DNA of 64,000 nt from Streptomyces europaeiscabiei (GCF_036346855.1 NZ_CP107841.1:8064001-8128000), one strand, 5' to 3'; positions 9,301 to 18,479 are shown, counted from the first letter of the stretch. Program-made: numbers and translations. Notes: generated by a model from the sequence alone, not told the origin.

Positions 9301-9352
9301 CGAGTCACCGACAGCATGGCGAAATCTTTCGACAGCCTTGGCGGAATTGGGA

Positions 9353-9368
9353 CTTTACCGGTTCAGTA
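9353..9368. promoter_or_regulatory. Operator-like site 2 (LacI type)
   Basis: CTTTACCGGTTCAGTA is a same-orientation relative of site 1, 68 bp away and about 70 bp upstream of the binding-protein start codon. The pair suggests joint control of both divergent operons by the adjacent LacI protein. Confidence 0.55.
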
Positions 9369-9436
9369 AACGGCTGTCAGAGTGCCGAACCAGCCAACCC
9401 ACTCGTGCTCGTCCGTCCCGAACGGAGCTGGTGCAC

Positions 9437-10753
9437 ATGAACCATCGGAAGACGCTCACCGGAACACTGCTGGCGGCCGCGCTGCTCGCGTCGGGCTGCA
9501 CCGGCAGCGGAGGAAGTTCGAAAGGGGCCGACGCCGGAGCGGCTGACGATCCGTCAAAGGTCTCCGGGACCATCACGGTCCTCACCCACCGGACGGACAT
9601 CGTGCAGGACGGCACGATGAAGAAGTACGCCGACGCGTTCAACAAGACCTATCCGAAGGTGAAGGTCAAGTTCGACGGGATCACCGACTACGAGGCCGAA
9701 GTCAAGATCCGTATGAACACGGAGAACTACGGCGACGTCCTCATGATCCCGGCCGTCATCCAGAAGAACGACTACCCCAAGTTCTTCGCTTCCCTGGGCA
9801 CCCAGAAGGAGCTGAGCGAGAAGTACCGCTTCACCGGCTTCACCGCGGTCGACGGCAAGGTCTACGGCCAGAGCCCCATGGGCGCGACCCCCGGCTTCCT
9901 CTACAACAAGAGGATCTGGGCCGAGGCCGGCGTCACCGACTGGCCCACCACCCCGGCGGAGTTCCTCACCGCGCTGAAGGCCATCAAGTCCAGGACCGAC
10001 GCCGTCCCGTACTACACCAACTTCGCCGCCCAGTGGCCGCTGACCCAGTGGACGTACATCAACGGCTCGGTCAGCTGCGACACCGGGGCCACCACCGCGC
10101 TCGCCGAGGGCAACCCCTGGGGCGAGGACGGCGAACTGCGCGTGGGCGACCGGCTGTTGTACGACATCGTGGACCAGGGCCTGATCGAGAAGGACCCGGC
10201 CACCACGAACTGGGAGAACTCCAAGCCCCGGTTGGCGAAGGGCGAGATCGCCACGGCGTGGCTCGGCAGCTGGGCGGTCACCCAGTTCCGGCAGGCGGCC
10301 GAGAAGGCCGGAGCCGACCCCGACGACATCGGCTTCATGCCGTTCCCCGCCCGGGTCGACGGCAAGGCCTGCGCGACCGCCAACCCCGACTACAACCAGG
10401 CCGTCAACATCCACTCCGAGCACAAGGAGGCGGCCCGCGCCTGGATCGACTGGTTCACCGACAAGTCGGGCTACGCGGCGGACAACCTCTCGATCTCGAC
10501 ACTCAAGGACGCCCCGCTGCCCGAGGTGCTCAAGCCGTACGAGGAGCAGGGCGTCGAACTGATCGAACTCGACGACACCGCGGGCGGCACGGTCAAGGAC
10601 ATCGACAGCGCCTCCGAGGTCGGAATCTACGGCCCCGCCTACCGCCAGGAGCTGATCGACCTCGCCCGCGGCGCCAAGGACGGTGACGTCGACGACTTCC
10701 TCGCCGACCTCGGCAAGCGCTGGACCGAGGCTCAGAAGACCGTGGGTTCCTGA
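9437..10753 (+). CDS. Extracellular sugar-binding lipoprotein of an ABC importer
   Basis: 438 residues. A lipoprotein signal (LLAAALLASGC, lipidated Cys21) is followed by a family 1-type solute-binding fold. The start is ATG 9437, 10 bp after a GGAG; the longer upstream frame has no SD. The protein captures a sugar outside the membrane for the two permeases that follow, whose start overlaps its stop (TGATG). Context with a beta-mannosidase suggests manno-oligosaccharides, which is inference. Confidence 0.9.
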   Translation: MNHRKTLTGTLLAAALLASGCTGSGGSSKGADAGAADDPSKVSGTITVLTHRTDIVQDGTMKKYADAFNKTYPKVKVKFDGITDYEAEVKIRMNTENYGDVLMIPAVIQKNDYPKFFASLGTQKELSEKYRFTGFTAVDGKVYGQSPMGATPGFLYNKRIWAEAGVTDWPTTPAEFLTALKAIKSRTDAVPYYTNFAAQWPLTQWTYINGSVSCDTGATTALAEGNPWGEDGELRVGDRLLYDIVDQGLIEKDPATTNWENSKPRLAKGEIATAWLGSWAVTQFRQAAEKAGADPDDIGFMPFPARVDGKACATANPDYNQAVNIHSEHKEAARAWIDWFTDKSGYAADNLSISTLKDAPLPEVLKPYEEQGVELIELDDTAGGTVKDIDSASEVGIYGPAYRQELIDLARGAKDGDVDDFLADLGKRWTEAQKTVGS

Positions 10754-11724
10754 TGCCCCACACGCGTACGACGCACCCCTCGCACGCGGTGAAGAAGGTG
10801 GCGCGGCCCTCGACGGCCGCGCCGCCGGCCCCCACGCCCCGGCGCGCCCCACGCAAGGTGCGCCTGTGGCGGAAGCTCACCCCCTGGCTCTTCCTGGCCG
10901 CCCCGCTGGCCCTGCTGATCGCCTTCACGTACGCCCCGGTCGCCAACATGCTGGCGTACAGCTTCACCGACTGGGACGGTGTCAGCCCCGAACTGAGCTA
11001 CATCGGCGCCGACAACTACGTCGAGATCTTCACGCGTCCCGAGCTGTTCCAGGTGTTCTTCGTCAGCGGCTACTACCTGGCCGCGTCGGCCGTGCAGATC
11101 GTGGTCGCCCTCTACTTCGCGACGGTCCTGAGCTTCAACATCCGCTTCCGGAACCTCTTCAAGGGCCTTCTCTTCTTCCCGTACCTGATCAACGGCGTCG
11201 CGATCGGCTTCGTCTTCCTCTACTTCTTCCAGGACGGCGGCACCCTCGACTCGGTCCTGGCGCTCTTCGGCCACGAGTCCGACCGCGCCTGGCTCTCCAC
11301 CTCGACGTCCGCGAACGTCTCCCTCGCGAGCGTCTCCGTCTGGCGCTACATGGGCCTGAACTTCGTGCTCTTCCTCGGCGCGATCCAGTCGATCCCGGGG
11401 GAGCTGTACGAGGCCGCCGAACTCGACGGGGCCAACCGCTGGCACCAGTTCCGGTACATCATCGCGCCCGGTATCCGCCCGGTCCTGAGCCTGAGCGTGA
11501 TCCTCTCGATCTCCGGTTCCCTGTCGGTCTTCGAGATCCCGTACATCATGACGGGCGGCGCCACCGGCACCGAGACCTTCGTGATCCAGACGGTCAAGCT
11601 CGCCTTCCAGTTCAACAAGACGGGCCTCGCGTCCGCCGCCGCGGTCGTCCTGCTGCTGATCATCCTGGCGGTGACGTGGCTGCAACGCCGACTGGTCCCC
11701 GACGACAGGGTGGACCTCGTATGA
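10753..11724 (+). CDS. ABC sugar transporter permease (MalF type)
   Basis: 323 residues. A cytoplasmic proline/arginine-rich N-terminus precedes six predicted membrane helices. The inner-membrane EAA loop is clear (ELYEAAELDGANRWHQFRY), which is where the ATPase docks. Start and stop overlap both neighbours, placing it in the middle of a coupled three-gene operon. Confidence 0.92.
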   Translation: MPHTRTTHPSHAVKKVARPSTAAPPAPTPRRAPRKVRLWRKLTPWLFLAAPLALLIAFTYAPVANMLAYSFTDWDGVSPELSYIGADNYVEIFTRPELFQVFFVSGYYLAASAVQIVVALYFATVLSFNIRFRNLFKGLLFFPYLINGVAIGFVFLYFFQDGGTLDSVLALFGHESDRAWLSTSTSANVSLASVSVWRYMGLNFVLFLGAIQSIPGELYEAAELDGANRWHQFRYIIAPGIRPVLSLSVILSISGSLSVFEIPYIMTGGATGTETFVIQTVKLAFQFNKTGLASAAAVVLLLIILAVTWLQRRLVPDDRVDLV

Positions 11725-12578
11725 CGACGGTGACGACCTCAGCCCCGGTGGCGCGCAGGCGAGCAGCCCGTACGCTCACCTATCTCTCCCTGGTCGGCGC
11801 TTCGGTCGTGGTCCTGCTGCCGCTCGTGGTGGTCCTGCTGACCTCGCTCAAGACGGAGCGGCAGATGGCGGACGACAGCGGCGCCCTCACGATGCCCGAC
11901 AGCTTCCTGAACCTCGGGAACTACGCGACGGCCTTCCGCGACGGCGAGATGCTCACCGCCTTCGGCAACACGGCGTTCATCCTCTTCTTCGCCGTCTCCG
12001 GTACGGTCCTCATCGGCTCGATGGCGGCCTACGCGATCGACCGCTTCACCTTCCGCTTCCGGAAACTGGTCGTCGCCCTCTTCCTGGTCGCGACCCTCGT
12101 CCCCGGCGTCACCACCCAGGTCGCGACCTTCCAGATCGTCGACAGCTTCGGCATGTTCGACACCCTCTGGGCCCCGATCGCCCTCTACATGGGCACCGAC
12201 ATCGTCTCGATCTACATCTTCCTGCAGTTCGTGCGATCGATCCCGATCTCCCTGGACGAGTCGGCCCGCCTGGACGGCGCCAACGCCTTCACGATCTACC
12301 GGAAGATCATCTTCCCGCTCCTGAAACCCGCCATCGCCACGGTCGTCATCGTCAAGGGGATCACCGTCTACAACGACTTCTACATCCCCTTCCTCTACAT
12401 GCCCTCCGACGACCTGGGCGTGATCTCCACGTCCTTGTTCCGCTTCAAGGGCCCCTTCGGCGCCCACTGGGAAACGATCTCGGCGGGAGCGGTGCTGGTG
12501 ATCCTGCCGACGCTGATCGCCTTCCTGGCCCTGCAGAGGTTCATCTACAACGGCTTCATGCGGGGCGCGACGAAGTAA
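11721..12578 (+). CDS. ABC sugar transporter permease (MalG type)
   Basis: 285 residues with six predicted helices and the EAA loop ISLDESARLDGANAFTIYRK. The ATG at 11721 overlaps the previous stop as ATGA. No ATPase gene follows; in Streptomyces many such importers share the ATPase MsiK encoded elsewhere, which is the likely case here. Together with the binding protein it forms the membrane part of the putative mannoside importer. Confidence 0.92.
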   Translation: MTTVTTSAPVARRRAARTLTYLSLVGASVVVLLPLVVVLLTSLKTERQMADDSGALTMPDSFLNLGNYATAFRDGEMLTAFGNTAFILFFAVSGTVLIGSMAAYAIDRFTFRFRKLVVALFLVATLVPGVTTQVATFQIVDSFGMFDTLWAPIALYMGTDIVSIYIFLQFVRSIPISLDESARLDGANAFTIYRKIIFPLLKPAIATVVIVKGITVYNDFYIPFLYMPSDDLGVISTSLFRFKGPFGAHWETISAGAVLVILPTLIAFLALQRFIYNGFMRGATK

Positions 12579-12599
12579 CCGCCGGGTACGGCAGGCTTC

Positions 12600-12656
12600 T
12601 CAGGGGCGCGGGGAACTGCGCGATCAACCATGACGCACCCGTGCCCGCCCGGGCAC
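12600..12656 (-). repeat. Dispersed 3'-end repeat, copy C, with hairpin
   Basis: Reverse-orientation repeat (GGGGCGCGGGGAACTGCGCG then ATCAACCATGACGCACCCG) between the convergent permease and RNase D genes. The hairpin GTGCCCG-CC-CGGGCAC (12641-12656) could terminate either gene. Confidence 0.65.
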
Positions 12657-12673
12657 GGACACCGCTACGGCGC

Positions 12674-13975
12674 TCAGGCCTCCTTGGCCTTGACCACCGC
12701 GGACATCGCCCCCACCAACACGGGGGTCACCAGTTCCACCTGCCATGCCCGCGCCCCGTACCCCGCCAGCGCCGTACTGACGGATTCCGCGTCCAGGGCC
12801 TTCGGCGGCTCCCAGCACAGCCGTCGAACCGTGTCCGGGGTGATCAGGTTCTCCTGGGGCATGTTGATCTGTTCGGCGAGCGCGCTCACCCCGGCCCGAG
12901 CCGCGGACAGGCGCGCGGCAGCCGCCGGATCCTTGTCGGCCCAGGCCTTCGGCGGGGGCGGCCCGGTCACGGGCTGCCCGTGCGCCGGCAGCGCCGAGTC
13001 CGGCAGCGCCCTCGCCCGGTCCACGGCGGCCTGCCACTGTTCCAGCTGCCGCCGCCCCATCCGATGCCCGTACCCGTTCAACGCGGCCAGCGCAGTCGCG
13101 TCGGCCGGCAGGGCCAGGGACGCCTCGACGATCGCCGCGTCGCTCAGCACCTTGCCCGGCGACACGTCCCGCCGCTGCGCGATCCGGTCCCGCGCCTCCC
13201 ACATCTCCCGGACGACCGCCATCTGCCGCCGGCGCCGCACCTTGTGCATCCCGGACGTACGCCGCCAGGGATCCTTGCGGGGCTCGGCGGGCGGCGCGGA
13301 GGCGATCGCGTCGAACTCCTGCCGCGCCCACTCCAGCTTCCCCTGCCGGTCCAGCTCCTTCTCCAGGGCGTCCCGCAGGTCCACGAGGAGCTCCACGTCG
13401 AGCGCGGCGTACCGCAGCCACGGCTCGGGCAGCGGGCGCGTGGACCAGTCGACCGCGGAGTGGCCCTTCTCGAGGACGTAGCCGAGAACACCCTCGACCA
13501 TCGCGCCGAGGCCGACTCGGGGGAACCCGGCGAGCCGGCCGGCCAGCTCGGTGTCGAAGATCCGGGTCGGGACCATGTCTATCTCGCGCAGACAGGGCAG
13601 ATCCTGGGTCGCGGCGTGGAGCACCCACTCCACGCCGGAGAGCGCCTCGCCGAGGCCGGAGAGGTCGGGGCAGGCGACGGGGTCGATGAGCGCGGTGCCC
13701 GCGCCCTCGCGGCGCAGCTGCACCAGATAGGCCCGCTGGCCGTAGCGGTAGCCGGACGCGCGTTCGGCGTCCACGGCGACGGGGCCGGAGCCGGCGGCGA
13801 AGGCGGCGATCACCGCGGCGAGCGCGGACTCGTCGGCGATCACGGCCGGAATGCCGTCCCGCGGCTCCAGTAGAGGGATCGGCGCCCCCGCTTCAGAAGA
13901 TCCGCCGTCGTCCGGAGGGGCGCCTCCGGTGGTTCGCAGGGTCCTGTCTGCTGCGGTCTCTTGGGCGTCGGTCAC
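12674..13975 (-). CDS. rnd: Ribonuclease D
   Basis: 433 residues, GTG start at 13975. The DEDDy exonuclease motifs are in order: VAVDAERASG (D-x-E), HAATQDLPCLREID, IFDTELAGRLAG and YAALDVELL (Y-x3-D). One or two HRDC domains follow (about residue 240 onward), expected to hold RNA. It trims 3' ends of structured RNAs such as tRNA precursors. The N-terminal 40 residues are low-complexity and the SD is weak, so an internal start is possible. Confidence 0.92.
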   Translation of the reverse strand: MTDAQETAADRTLRTTGGAPPDDGGSSEAGAPIPLLEPRDGIPAVIADESALAAVIAAFAAGSGPVAVDAERASGYRYGQRAYLVQLRREGAGTALIDPVACPDLSGLGEALSGVEWVLHAATQDLPCLREIDMVPTRIFDTELAGRLAGFPRVGLGAMVEGVLGYVLEKGHSAVDWSTRPLPEPWLRYAALDVELLVDLRDALEKELDRQGKLEWARQEFDAIASAPPAEPRKDPWRRTSGMHKVRRRRQMAVVREMWEARDRIAQRRDVSPGKVLSDAAIVEASLALPADATALAALNGYGHRMGRRQLEQWQAAVDRARALPDSALPAHGQPVTGPPPPKAWADKDPAAAARLSAARAGVSALAEQINMPQENLITPDTVRRLCWEPPKALDAESVSTALAGYGARAWQVELVTPVLVGAMSAVVKAKEA

Positions 13976-14000
13976 CTGTCAAGGGTATCTGTGTATGGAC

Positions 14001-14036
14001 ATGGCCCGCCGACGGAACGTTCCGCCGACGGGCCAT
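14001..14036 (-). terminator. Long hairpin between the WhiI-like gene and rnd
   Basis: Eighteen-base arms pairing at 16 positions (ATGGCCCG at one end, CGGGCCAT at the other, centred on GGAACGTTCC). It lies downstream of the regulator and just upstream of rnd, and should insulate the two. Confidence 0.6.
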
Positions 14037-14080
14037 CCAGGGGCGTAAACCAGTCACGTGTCACACGTGTCAGTGAATGT

Positions 14081-14096
14081 TCCCGGCGAACCGGGA
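14081..14096 (-). terminator. Short hairpin after the WhiI-like gene
   Basis: TCCCGG-CGAA-CCGGGA, a stable tetraloop stem about 55 bp past the regulator stop. A tandem CACGTGTCA pair lies just beyond it (near 14055-14072). Confidence 0.45.
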
Positions 14097-14151
14097 TAGG
14101 CCGGACATCAATGAACGATCCCGGCCTCTTCCTCTCTCGGTGTCCTTGGCG

Positions 14152-14907
14152 TCAGTGGATGATCCCGGTGCGCAGGGCCACCGCCACCATGCCGGCGCGG
14201 TCGCCGGTGCCGAGCTTGCGCGCGATTCGGGCCAAGTGGCTCTTGACCGTGAGCGCGGACAGGCCCATGGAGACGCCGATCGCCTTGTTCGACTGTCCCT
14301 CCGCGACCAGGCGCAGCACCTCGACCTCGCGGCCCGACAGCTCCCGGTAGCCGCCCGGGTGGCTCGGGGCTCCCGGGGGGCGGCGGTGCATACGGGCGGC
14401 GGAGCCGATGGGGGCGGCACCAGGGCGGGAGGGCAGCCCGATGTTGGTGCGGGTGCCGGTGACGACGTATCCCTTCACGCCGCCCGCGAGGGCGTTGCGT
14501 ACGGCACCGATGTCGTCGGCGGCGGAGAGGGCGAGGCCGTTGGGCCACCCCGCCGCGCGGGTCTCGGAGAGGAGGGTCAGGCCGGAACCGTCCGGCAGGT
14601 GGACGTCTGCGACGCAGATGTCACGCGGGTTGCCGACACGGGGCCGGGCCTCGGCGATGGACGAGGCCTCGATGACATCGCGGACCCCGAGGGCCCACAG
14701 ATGCCGGGTGACGGTGGACCTGACCCGTGGATCGGCGACCACCACCATCGCGGTCGGCTTGTTCGGACGGTAGGCGACCAGGCTTGCGGGCTGCTCGAGG
14801 AGAACGGACACCAGGCCTCCGGGGTACGGGACGGGGGCGGGCTCGCCGGCTCGTGGGGTCGAAGCCGGGACGAACCGTGCTTTCAAGGTCACAGAGGTCT
14901 TCGGCAT
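14152..14907 (-). CDS. whiI: WhiI-like atypical response regulator (LuxR/NarL output domain)
   Basis: 251 residues. The receiver-like domain retains a central Asp (VADVHLPDGSG). It has only one acid in the usual acidic pair (VVVADPR), and Thr replaces the conserved Lys (GYVVTG for GYLLK). The C-terminal LuxR helix-turn-helix is intact (LSGREVEVLRLVAEGQSNK). WhiI, needed for late aerial-hypha development in Streptomyces, has just such a degenerate pocket and the same neighbours (DUF3000, hemE). No kinase gene is adjacent. ATG 14907 is chosen with AAAGGAG upstream; the TTG at 14910 fits equally well. Confidence 0.78.
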   Translation of the reverse strand: MPKTSVTLKARFVPASTPRAGEPAPVPYPGGLVSVLLEQPASLVAYRPNKPTAMVVVADPRVRSTVTRHLWALGVRDVIEASSIAEARPRVGNPRDICVADVHLPDGSGLTLLSETRAAGWPNGLALSAADDIGAVRNALAGGVKGYVVTGTRTNIGLPSRPGAAPIGSAARMHRRPPGAPSHPGGYRELSGREVEVLRLVAEGQSNKAIGVSMGLSALTVKSHLARIARKLGTGDRAGMVAVALRTGIIH

Positions 14908-15081
14908 CAAACCTCTGCTCCTTTAGAGAATGATCACGATTTAGTGAGTAACAATCCGTGCAATTCGGACACATCTTCGATCATTCGAAGACCGAACGGT
15001 GTCGCTTCACGTCGATACGAGGCCGAAAGTGGCCGTATCGACAAAGTGATGGTTTTGATCGGCGTGGCGACGCGCACGGAA

Positions 15082-15113
15082 AAGGACCGCACGCCCCACG
15101 GCGTACGGTCCTT
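15082..15113 (-). terminator. Terminator of the DUF3000 gene
   Basis: Arms GGACCGCACGCC and GGCGTACGGTCC around a CCAC loop, with AA/TT pairs extending the base. On the minus strand it ends in CCTTTTCC, giving a short T run. The stem begins about 16 bp past the stop. Confidence 0.8.
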
Positions 15114-15128
15114 GGTTCTGCGGGGTTC

Positions 15129-15800
15129 TCAGCGGGACTGCGGCCCCCGCCGCTGCGGCAGCGTCACCACCGCCGCGTCCCCGGGGTCGACCGACGGAGG
15201 CAGTCCCGCGATCTGGGCGAGCAGGTCGCACCACGCGGCGAGATGCGCGGCGGTGTCGGGTACGCCGCCCAGAACCTCGCGCGGGGTCCACGACGCCCGG
15301 ATCTCGATCTGCGACGCGGCCGGCCGCGTCGCCAGCCCGCCGAAGTAGTGCGAACTCGCCCGCGTCACGGTCCCGCTGGGCTCGCCGTACGACAGTCCCC
15401 GGGACTGCAGCGCGCCGGTCAGCCACGACCAGCAGACCTCCGGCAGCAGGGGGTCCGCCGCCATCTCGGGCTCCAGCTCCGCCCGGACCAGGGTCACCAG
15501 CCGGAAGGTGCCCTGCCAGGCGTCGTGCCCCGCGGGGTCGTGCAGCAGGACGAGGCGGCCGTCGGCCAGGTCCTCGTCGCCCTCGACGACCGCGGCCTCC
15601 AGGGCGTACGCGTACGGGGCGAGCCGCTGGGGCGGTTTGGTCGACTCGATCTCGATCTCCGGCCGCAGCCGTGTGACCCTCAGCGCTTCGACGGCGGAGC
15701 GGAACGGCAACGGTGCCGTCTCCATCGCATCGCGCTCCCCCTCTTTCGCGTCGTCCATCCCGCCAGCGCCGTCCGACAGTCGTCCCTGAGCCGCAGCCAT
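15129..15800 (-). CDS. DUF3000 family protein
   Basis: 223 residues; an actinobacterial family without known function that typically lies beside hemE, as here. The conserved part begins near [20 protein letters not shown] and includes [12 protein letters not shown] and [11 protein letters not shown]. It is soluble, with no signal peptide. The start is uncertain: the ATG at 15800 lacks a good SD, and inner methionines (residues 15 and 26) are alternatives. It is divergent from hemE across a 186-bp region. Confidence 0.8.
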   Translation of the reverse strand: MAAAQGRLSDGAGGMDDAKEGERDAMETAPLPFRSAVEALRVTRLRPEIEIESTKPPQRLAPYAYALEAAVVEGDEDLADGRLVLLHDPAGHDAWQGTFRLVTLVRAELEPEMAADPLLPEVCWSWLTGALQSRGLSYGEPSGTVTRASSHYFGGLATRPAASQIEIRASWTPREVLGGVPDTAAHLAAWCDLLAQIAGLPPSVDPGDAAVVTLPQRRGPQSR

Positions 15801-15921
15801 GCCGGAACATTAAGGGGAACCGGGCCTCGGCGCAGGGCAAGACACCCGTGCGCTGGGTCACTGTCGGATCGCGCTCAGCGAACGGAGGCCGCGCCGACGG
15901 CCGGAACCGGTGGCCGGAAAT

Positions 15922-15957
15922 GCGAGGGTCCGGGTTGTCCACAGCCCGGACCCTCGC
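15922..15957 (+). promoter_or_regulatory. Perfect 13-bp inverted repeat in the hemE leader, loop TTGTCCACAG
   Basis: Arms GCGAGGGTCCGGG and CCCGGACCCTCGC flank the 10-base loop, ending about 30 bp before the hemE start. The loop contains TTGTCCACA, the preferred Streptomyces DnaA box. It could be an operator, an attenuator-like hairpin, or the end of an upstream transcript. Confidence 0.6.
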
Positions 15958-15986
15958 TGTCAAGCGGGCGTGCGAGACTTTGCTTC

Positions 15987-17054
15987 GTGAGTGCCAACGC
16001 CAGCCCCTCGGGCCACCAGCCGACCGCCACGTACAACTCCGCCTTCCTGAAGGCGTGCAGGCGTGAGCCCGTGCCGCACACACCGGTGTGGTTCATGCGA
16101 CAGGCCGGGCGCTCGCTCCCCGAGTACCTGAAGGTGCGCGAGGGCATCGGGATGCTGGAGTCGTGCATGCGGCCCGAGCTGGTCACGGAGATCACGCTCC
16201 AGCCGGTGCGCAGGCACCACGTGGACGCGGCGATCTACTTCAGCGACATCGTCGTCCCGCTCAAGGCCATCGGTATCGACCTCGACATCAAGCCCGGCGT
16301 CGGCCCGGTCGTCGAGAAGCCGATCCGCAGCCGCGCCGACCTGGCCCAGCTCCGCGACCTGACCCCCGAGGACGTCTCCTACGTCACCGAGGCCATCAGG
16401 CTGCTCACCGCCGAGCTGGGCGAGACACCCCTCATCGGCTTCGCCGGCGCCCCCTTCACCCTCGCCAGCTACCTCGTCGAGGGCGGCCCGTCCCGCACGT
16501 ACGAGAACGCCAAGGCGATGATGTACGGCGACCCCGAGCTGTGGGCCGACCTGCTCGACCGCCTCGCCGGGATCACGTCCGCGTTCCTCAAGGTGCAGAT
16601 CGAGGCGGGCGCCTCCGCCGTCCAGCTCTTCGACTCCTGGGCCGGCGCCCTCTCCCCGGTGGACTACCGCCGCTCGGTGCTGCCCGCCTCCGCGAAGGTC
16701 TTCCGGGCCGTCGAGTCGTACGGCGTCCCGCGCATCCACTTCGGCGTCGGCACCGGCGAGCTGCTGGGCCTCATGGGCGAGGCCGGCGCTGACGTCGTCG
16801 GCGTCGACTGGCGTGTCCCGCTCGACGAGGCGGCCCGTCGCGTGGGCCCCGGCAAGGCGCTCCAGGGCAACCTTGACCCGACCGTCCTGTTCGCCGGCAC
16901 GGAGGCCGTCGAGGCCAAGACCCGCGAGGTCCTCGACAGCGCCACCGGCCTGGAGGGCCACATCTTCAACCTCGGCCACGGCGTCATGCCCAGCACCGAC
17001 CCGGACGCCCTGACCCGGCTCGTGGAGTACGTCCACACGCAGACCGTGCGCTAG
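15987..17054 (+). CDS. hemE: Uroporphyrinogen decarboxylase
   Basis: 355 residues, as expected for HemE. The family signature [14 protein letters not shown] lies near residue 35 and the second signature [17 protein letters not shown] near residue 150. It decarboxylates the four acetate side chains of uroporphyrinogen III to coproporphyrinogen III. The GTG at 15987 is the most sensible start, though the SD is weak. The later heme genes (coproporphyrinogen oxidase and HemQ) are 4 kb downstream on the same strand. Confidence 0.96.
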   Translation: MSANASPSGHQPTATYNSAFLKACRREPVPHTPVWFMRQAGRSLPEYLKVREGIGMLESCMRPELVTEITLQPVRRHHVDAAIYFSDIVVPLKAIGIDLDIKPGVGPVVEKPIRSRADLAQLRDLTPEDVSYVTEAIRLLTAELGETPLIGFAGAPFTLASYLVEGGPSRTYENAKAMMYGDPELWADLLDRLAGITSAFLKVQIEAGASAVQLFDSWAGALSPVDYRRSVLPASAKVFRAVESYGVPRIHFGVGTGELLGLMGEAGADVVGVDWRVPLDEAARRVGPGKALQGNLDPTVLFAGTEAVEAKTREVLDSATGLEGHIFNLGHGVMPSTDPDALTRLVEYVHTQTVR

Positions 17055-17073
17055 GCAGAGTCGAGCCCCGGGT

Positions 17074-17883
17074 TCACCAGCCGGGCCGCGCCCGTCTGCC
17101 GAACAGCAGGCCGCGTGGCTCGGGTGGGGGTGGGGTGCCCGGGCGCAGGGGCCAGGCGAGGAGCATGCCGGCGACGAAGCCGACGAGGTGGGCCGCGTAC
17201 GCCACCGTGCCGATGCCGGAGACGGACTCGCGGGACGAGTCGACGGCCTGGAGCACGAACCAGGAGCCCAGCACCAGCCAGGCGGGCAGTCTCAGGGGCA
17301 GGAAGACCAGGAACGGGACGAGGACCCAGACCCTGGCCTTCGGGTAGAGGACGAGATACGCGCCGAGGACCCCGGCGATCGCCCCGGACGCGCCGATCAG
17401 GGGGTCGCCGGAGTCGGCGTTGAGGACCGCGTAGCCGTACGACGCCGCGTAGCCGCAGGCCCCGTAGAACAGGGCGAACCGTATGTGGCCCAGCCGGTCC
17501 TCGATGTTGTTGCCGAAGATCAGCAGGAAGAGCATGTTGCCCAGCAGGTGCAGCCAGCCGCTGTGCAGGAACAGCGCGGTGAGCACGGACAGCGCGGGCG
17601 ACTTGTCGTAGCCCGGCGGGCCCAGGGCACAGCCGCCCGACCGGGCGAGTTCGCCGGTGGGCACCAGCTGCGGCAGCTGATGACGGATCAGCTCCCGCGG
17701 TATCGCCGCGTACTGCTCCAGGAACGCCTGGGTGTGACACAGCCGGGCCGCCTCGCTGTCGCCCGGCACGGAACCGGCGAGACCCGGCATGAAGACGAAG
17801 ACGAAGACGTTCGCCGCGATGAGGGCGTAGGTCACGTAGGGCGTGCGGCCCGCGGGGTTCACGTCATGGACGGGGATGACCAC
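17074..17883 (-). CDS. Rhomboid-family intramembrane serine protease
   Basis: 269 residues with at least six predicted helices. The catalytic Ser is in LIGASGAIAGVLG and the His in YAAHLVGFVAG; the oxyanion-type HxxxN is present as HLLGNMLFL. It should cleave transmembrane substrates in the cytoplasmic membrane. An extended loop after helix 1 (about 70 residues with Cys at two places) is common in the actinobacterial group. The start is GTG 17883 with weak SD. It is convergent with hemE. Confidence 0.92.
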   Translation of the reverse strand: MVIPVHDVNPAGRTPYVTYALIAANVFVFVFMPGLAGSVPGDSEAARLCHTQAFLEQYAAIPRELIRHQLPQLVPTGELARSGGCALGPPGYDKSPALSVLTALFLHSGWLHLLGNMLFLLIFGNNIEDRLGHIRFALFYGACGYAASYGYAVLNADSGDPLIGASGAIAGVLGAYLVLYPKARVWVLVPFLVFLPLRLPAWLVLGSWFVLQAVDSSRESVSGIGTVAYAAHLVGFVAGMLLAWPLRPGTPPPPEPRGLLFGRRARPGW

Positions 17884-18021
17884 ACCGGACTTGTGCCCTG
17901 GATACGGGGGCGGAATCAGCGCGCCCGGTGTCGGTGCGGGCCTCGGCGACGGAGTCGGTGAACGTGCGGGGCGGGTGGTGCGTATGACTCCTCAACCGCG
18001 GATCTACGTGAGGAACAGGCG

Positions 18022-18360
18022 ATGAACGACCGAGTTGCCCCGGCGATGCACGCCACCCCCGATGGTGAGGCCGAGATTTCGCTGGTGGTGCGGCTGCCCT
18101 GGGAAGACGTGGCCGCGCTCGGCCAGGAGGCCGGGCGGTTGGCTGCGCGGATGCAGCGGCCGGTGACGCTGGACGAGGCGGTCAGTCATCGACTGAGGTC
18201 GGCTCGGCCGGCGGCCGCGCATGCGAAACCGGCGGCGGCGCCGACGACCGCGCCGGCCGCGGTGACGTCCTCCGCCTCCGTGTCCTCGTTGCCGGCCCGG
18301 CCGCCGGCGGAACAGGCTCGGCAGGCCATCGACCGGATAACCGGTACGTCGGCTGTCTGA
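18022..18360 (+). CDS. Small conserved protein of unknown function
   Basis: 112 residues, preceded by a GAGGAA SD. The first half is ordered (ISLVVRLPWEDVAALGQEAG and DEAVSHRLRS, probably helical). The second half is alanine/proline-rich and likely disordered. No signal peptide or membrane segment. I do not recognise a family. A hairpin immediately after the stop supports it being a transcribed gene. Confidence 0.6.
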   Translation: MNDRVAPAMHATPDGEAEISLVVRLPWEDVAALGQEAGRLAARMQRPVTLDEAVSHRLRSARPAAAHAKPAAAPTTAPAAVTSSASVSSLPARPPAEQARQAIDRITGTSAV

Positions 18361-18375
18361 CGGCGGCTCGCCGTC
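18359..18375 (+). terminator. Hairpin at the end of the 112-residue gene
   Basis: GACGGCG-GCT-CGCCGTC starts within the stop codon. Confidence 0.55.
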
Positions 18376-18399
18376 GGGGGTGCTGTGCGGCGCCGACCG

Positions 18400-18463
18400 C
18401 GGGTGCGTCGTGGCTGGTCGCGCAGTTCCCCGCACCCCTTTGAACGCGGGGGCGCGGCCCCCG
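18400..18463. repeat. Dispersed 3'-end repeat, copy D, with hairpin
   Basis: Forward copy (GTGCGTCGTGGCTGGTCGCG, then CAGTTCCCCGCACCCC) followed by CGGGGGC-GCG-GCCCCCG at 18447-18463. It lies between convergent genes and probably ends the oxidoreductase transcript. Confidence 0.65.
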
Positions 18464-18479
18464 TCATGAGGCGCTCACC

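Noticed and set aside
6873..9440. Long open frame opposite the beta-mannosidase (855 codons)
   Set aside because: Pro/Arg/His-rich composition with no family pattern; the minus strand carries clear GH2 catalytic motifs.
14908..14910. TTG codon just before the WhiI-like ATG as the start
   Set aside because: SD spacing fits it well, but an ATG follows immediately; the difference is one residue and cannot be decided from sequence.
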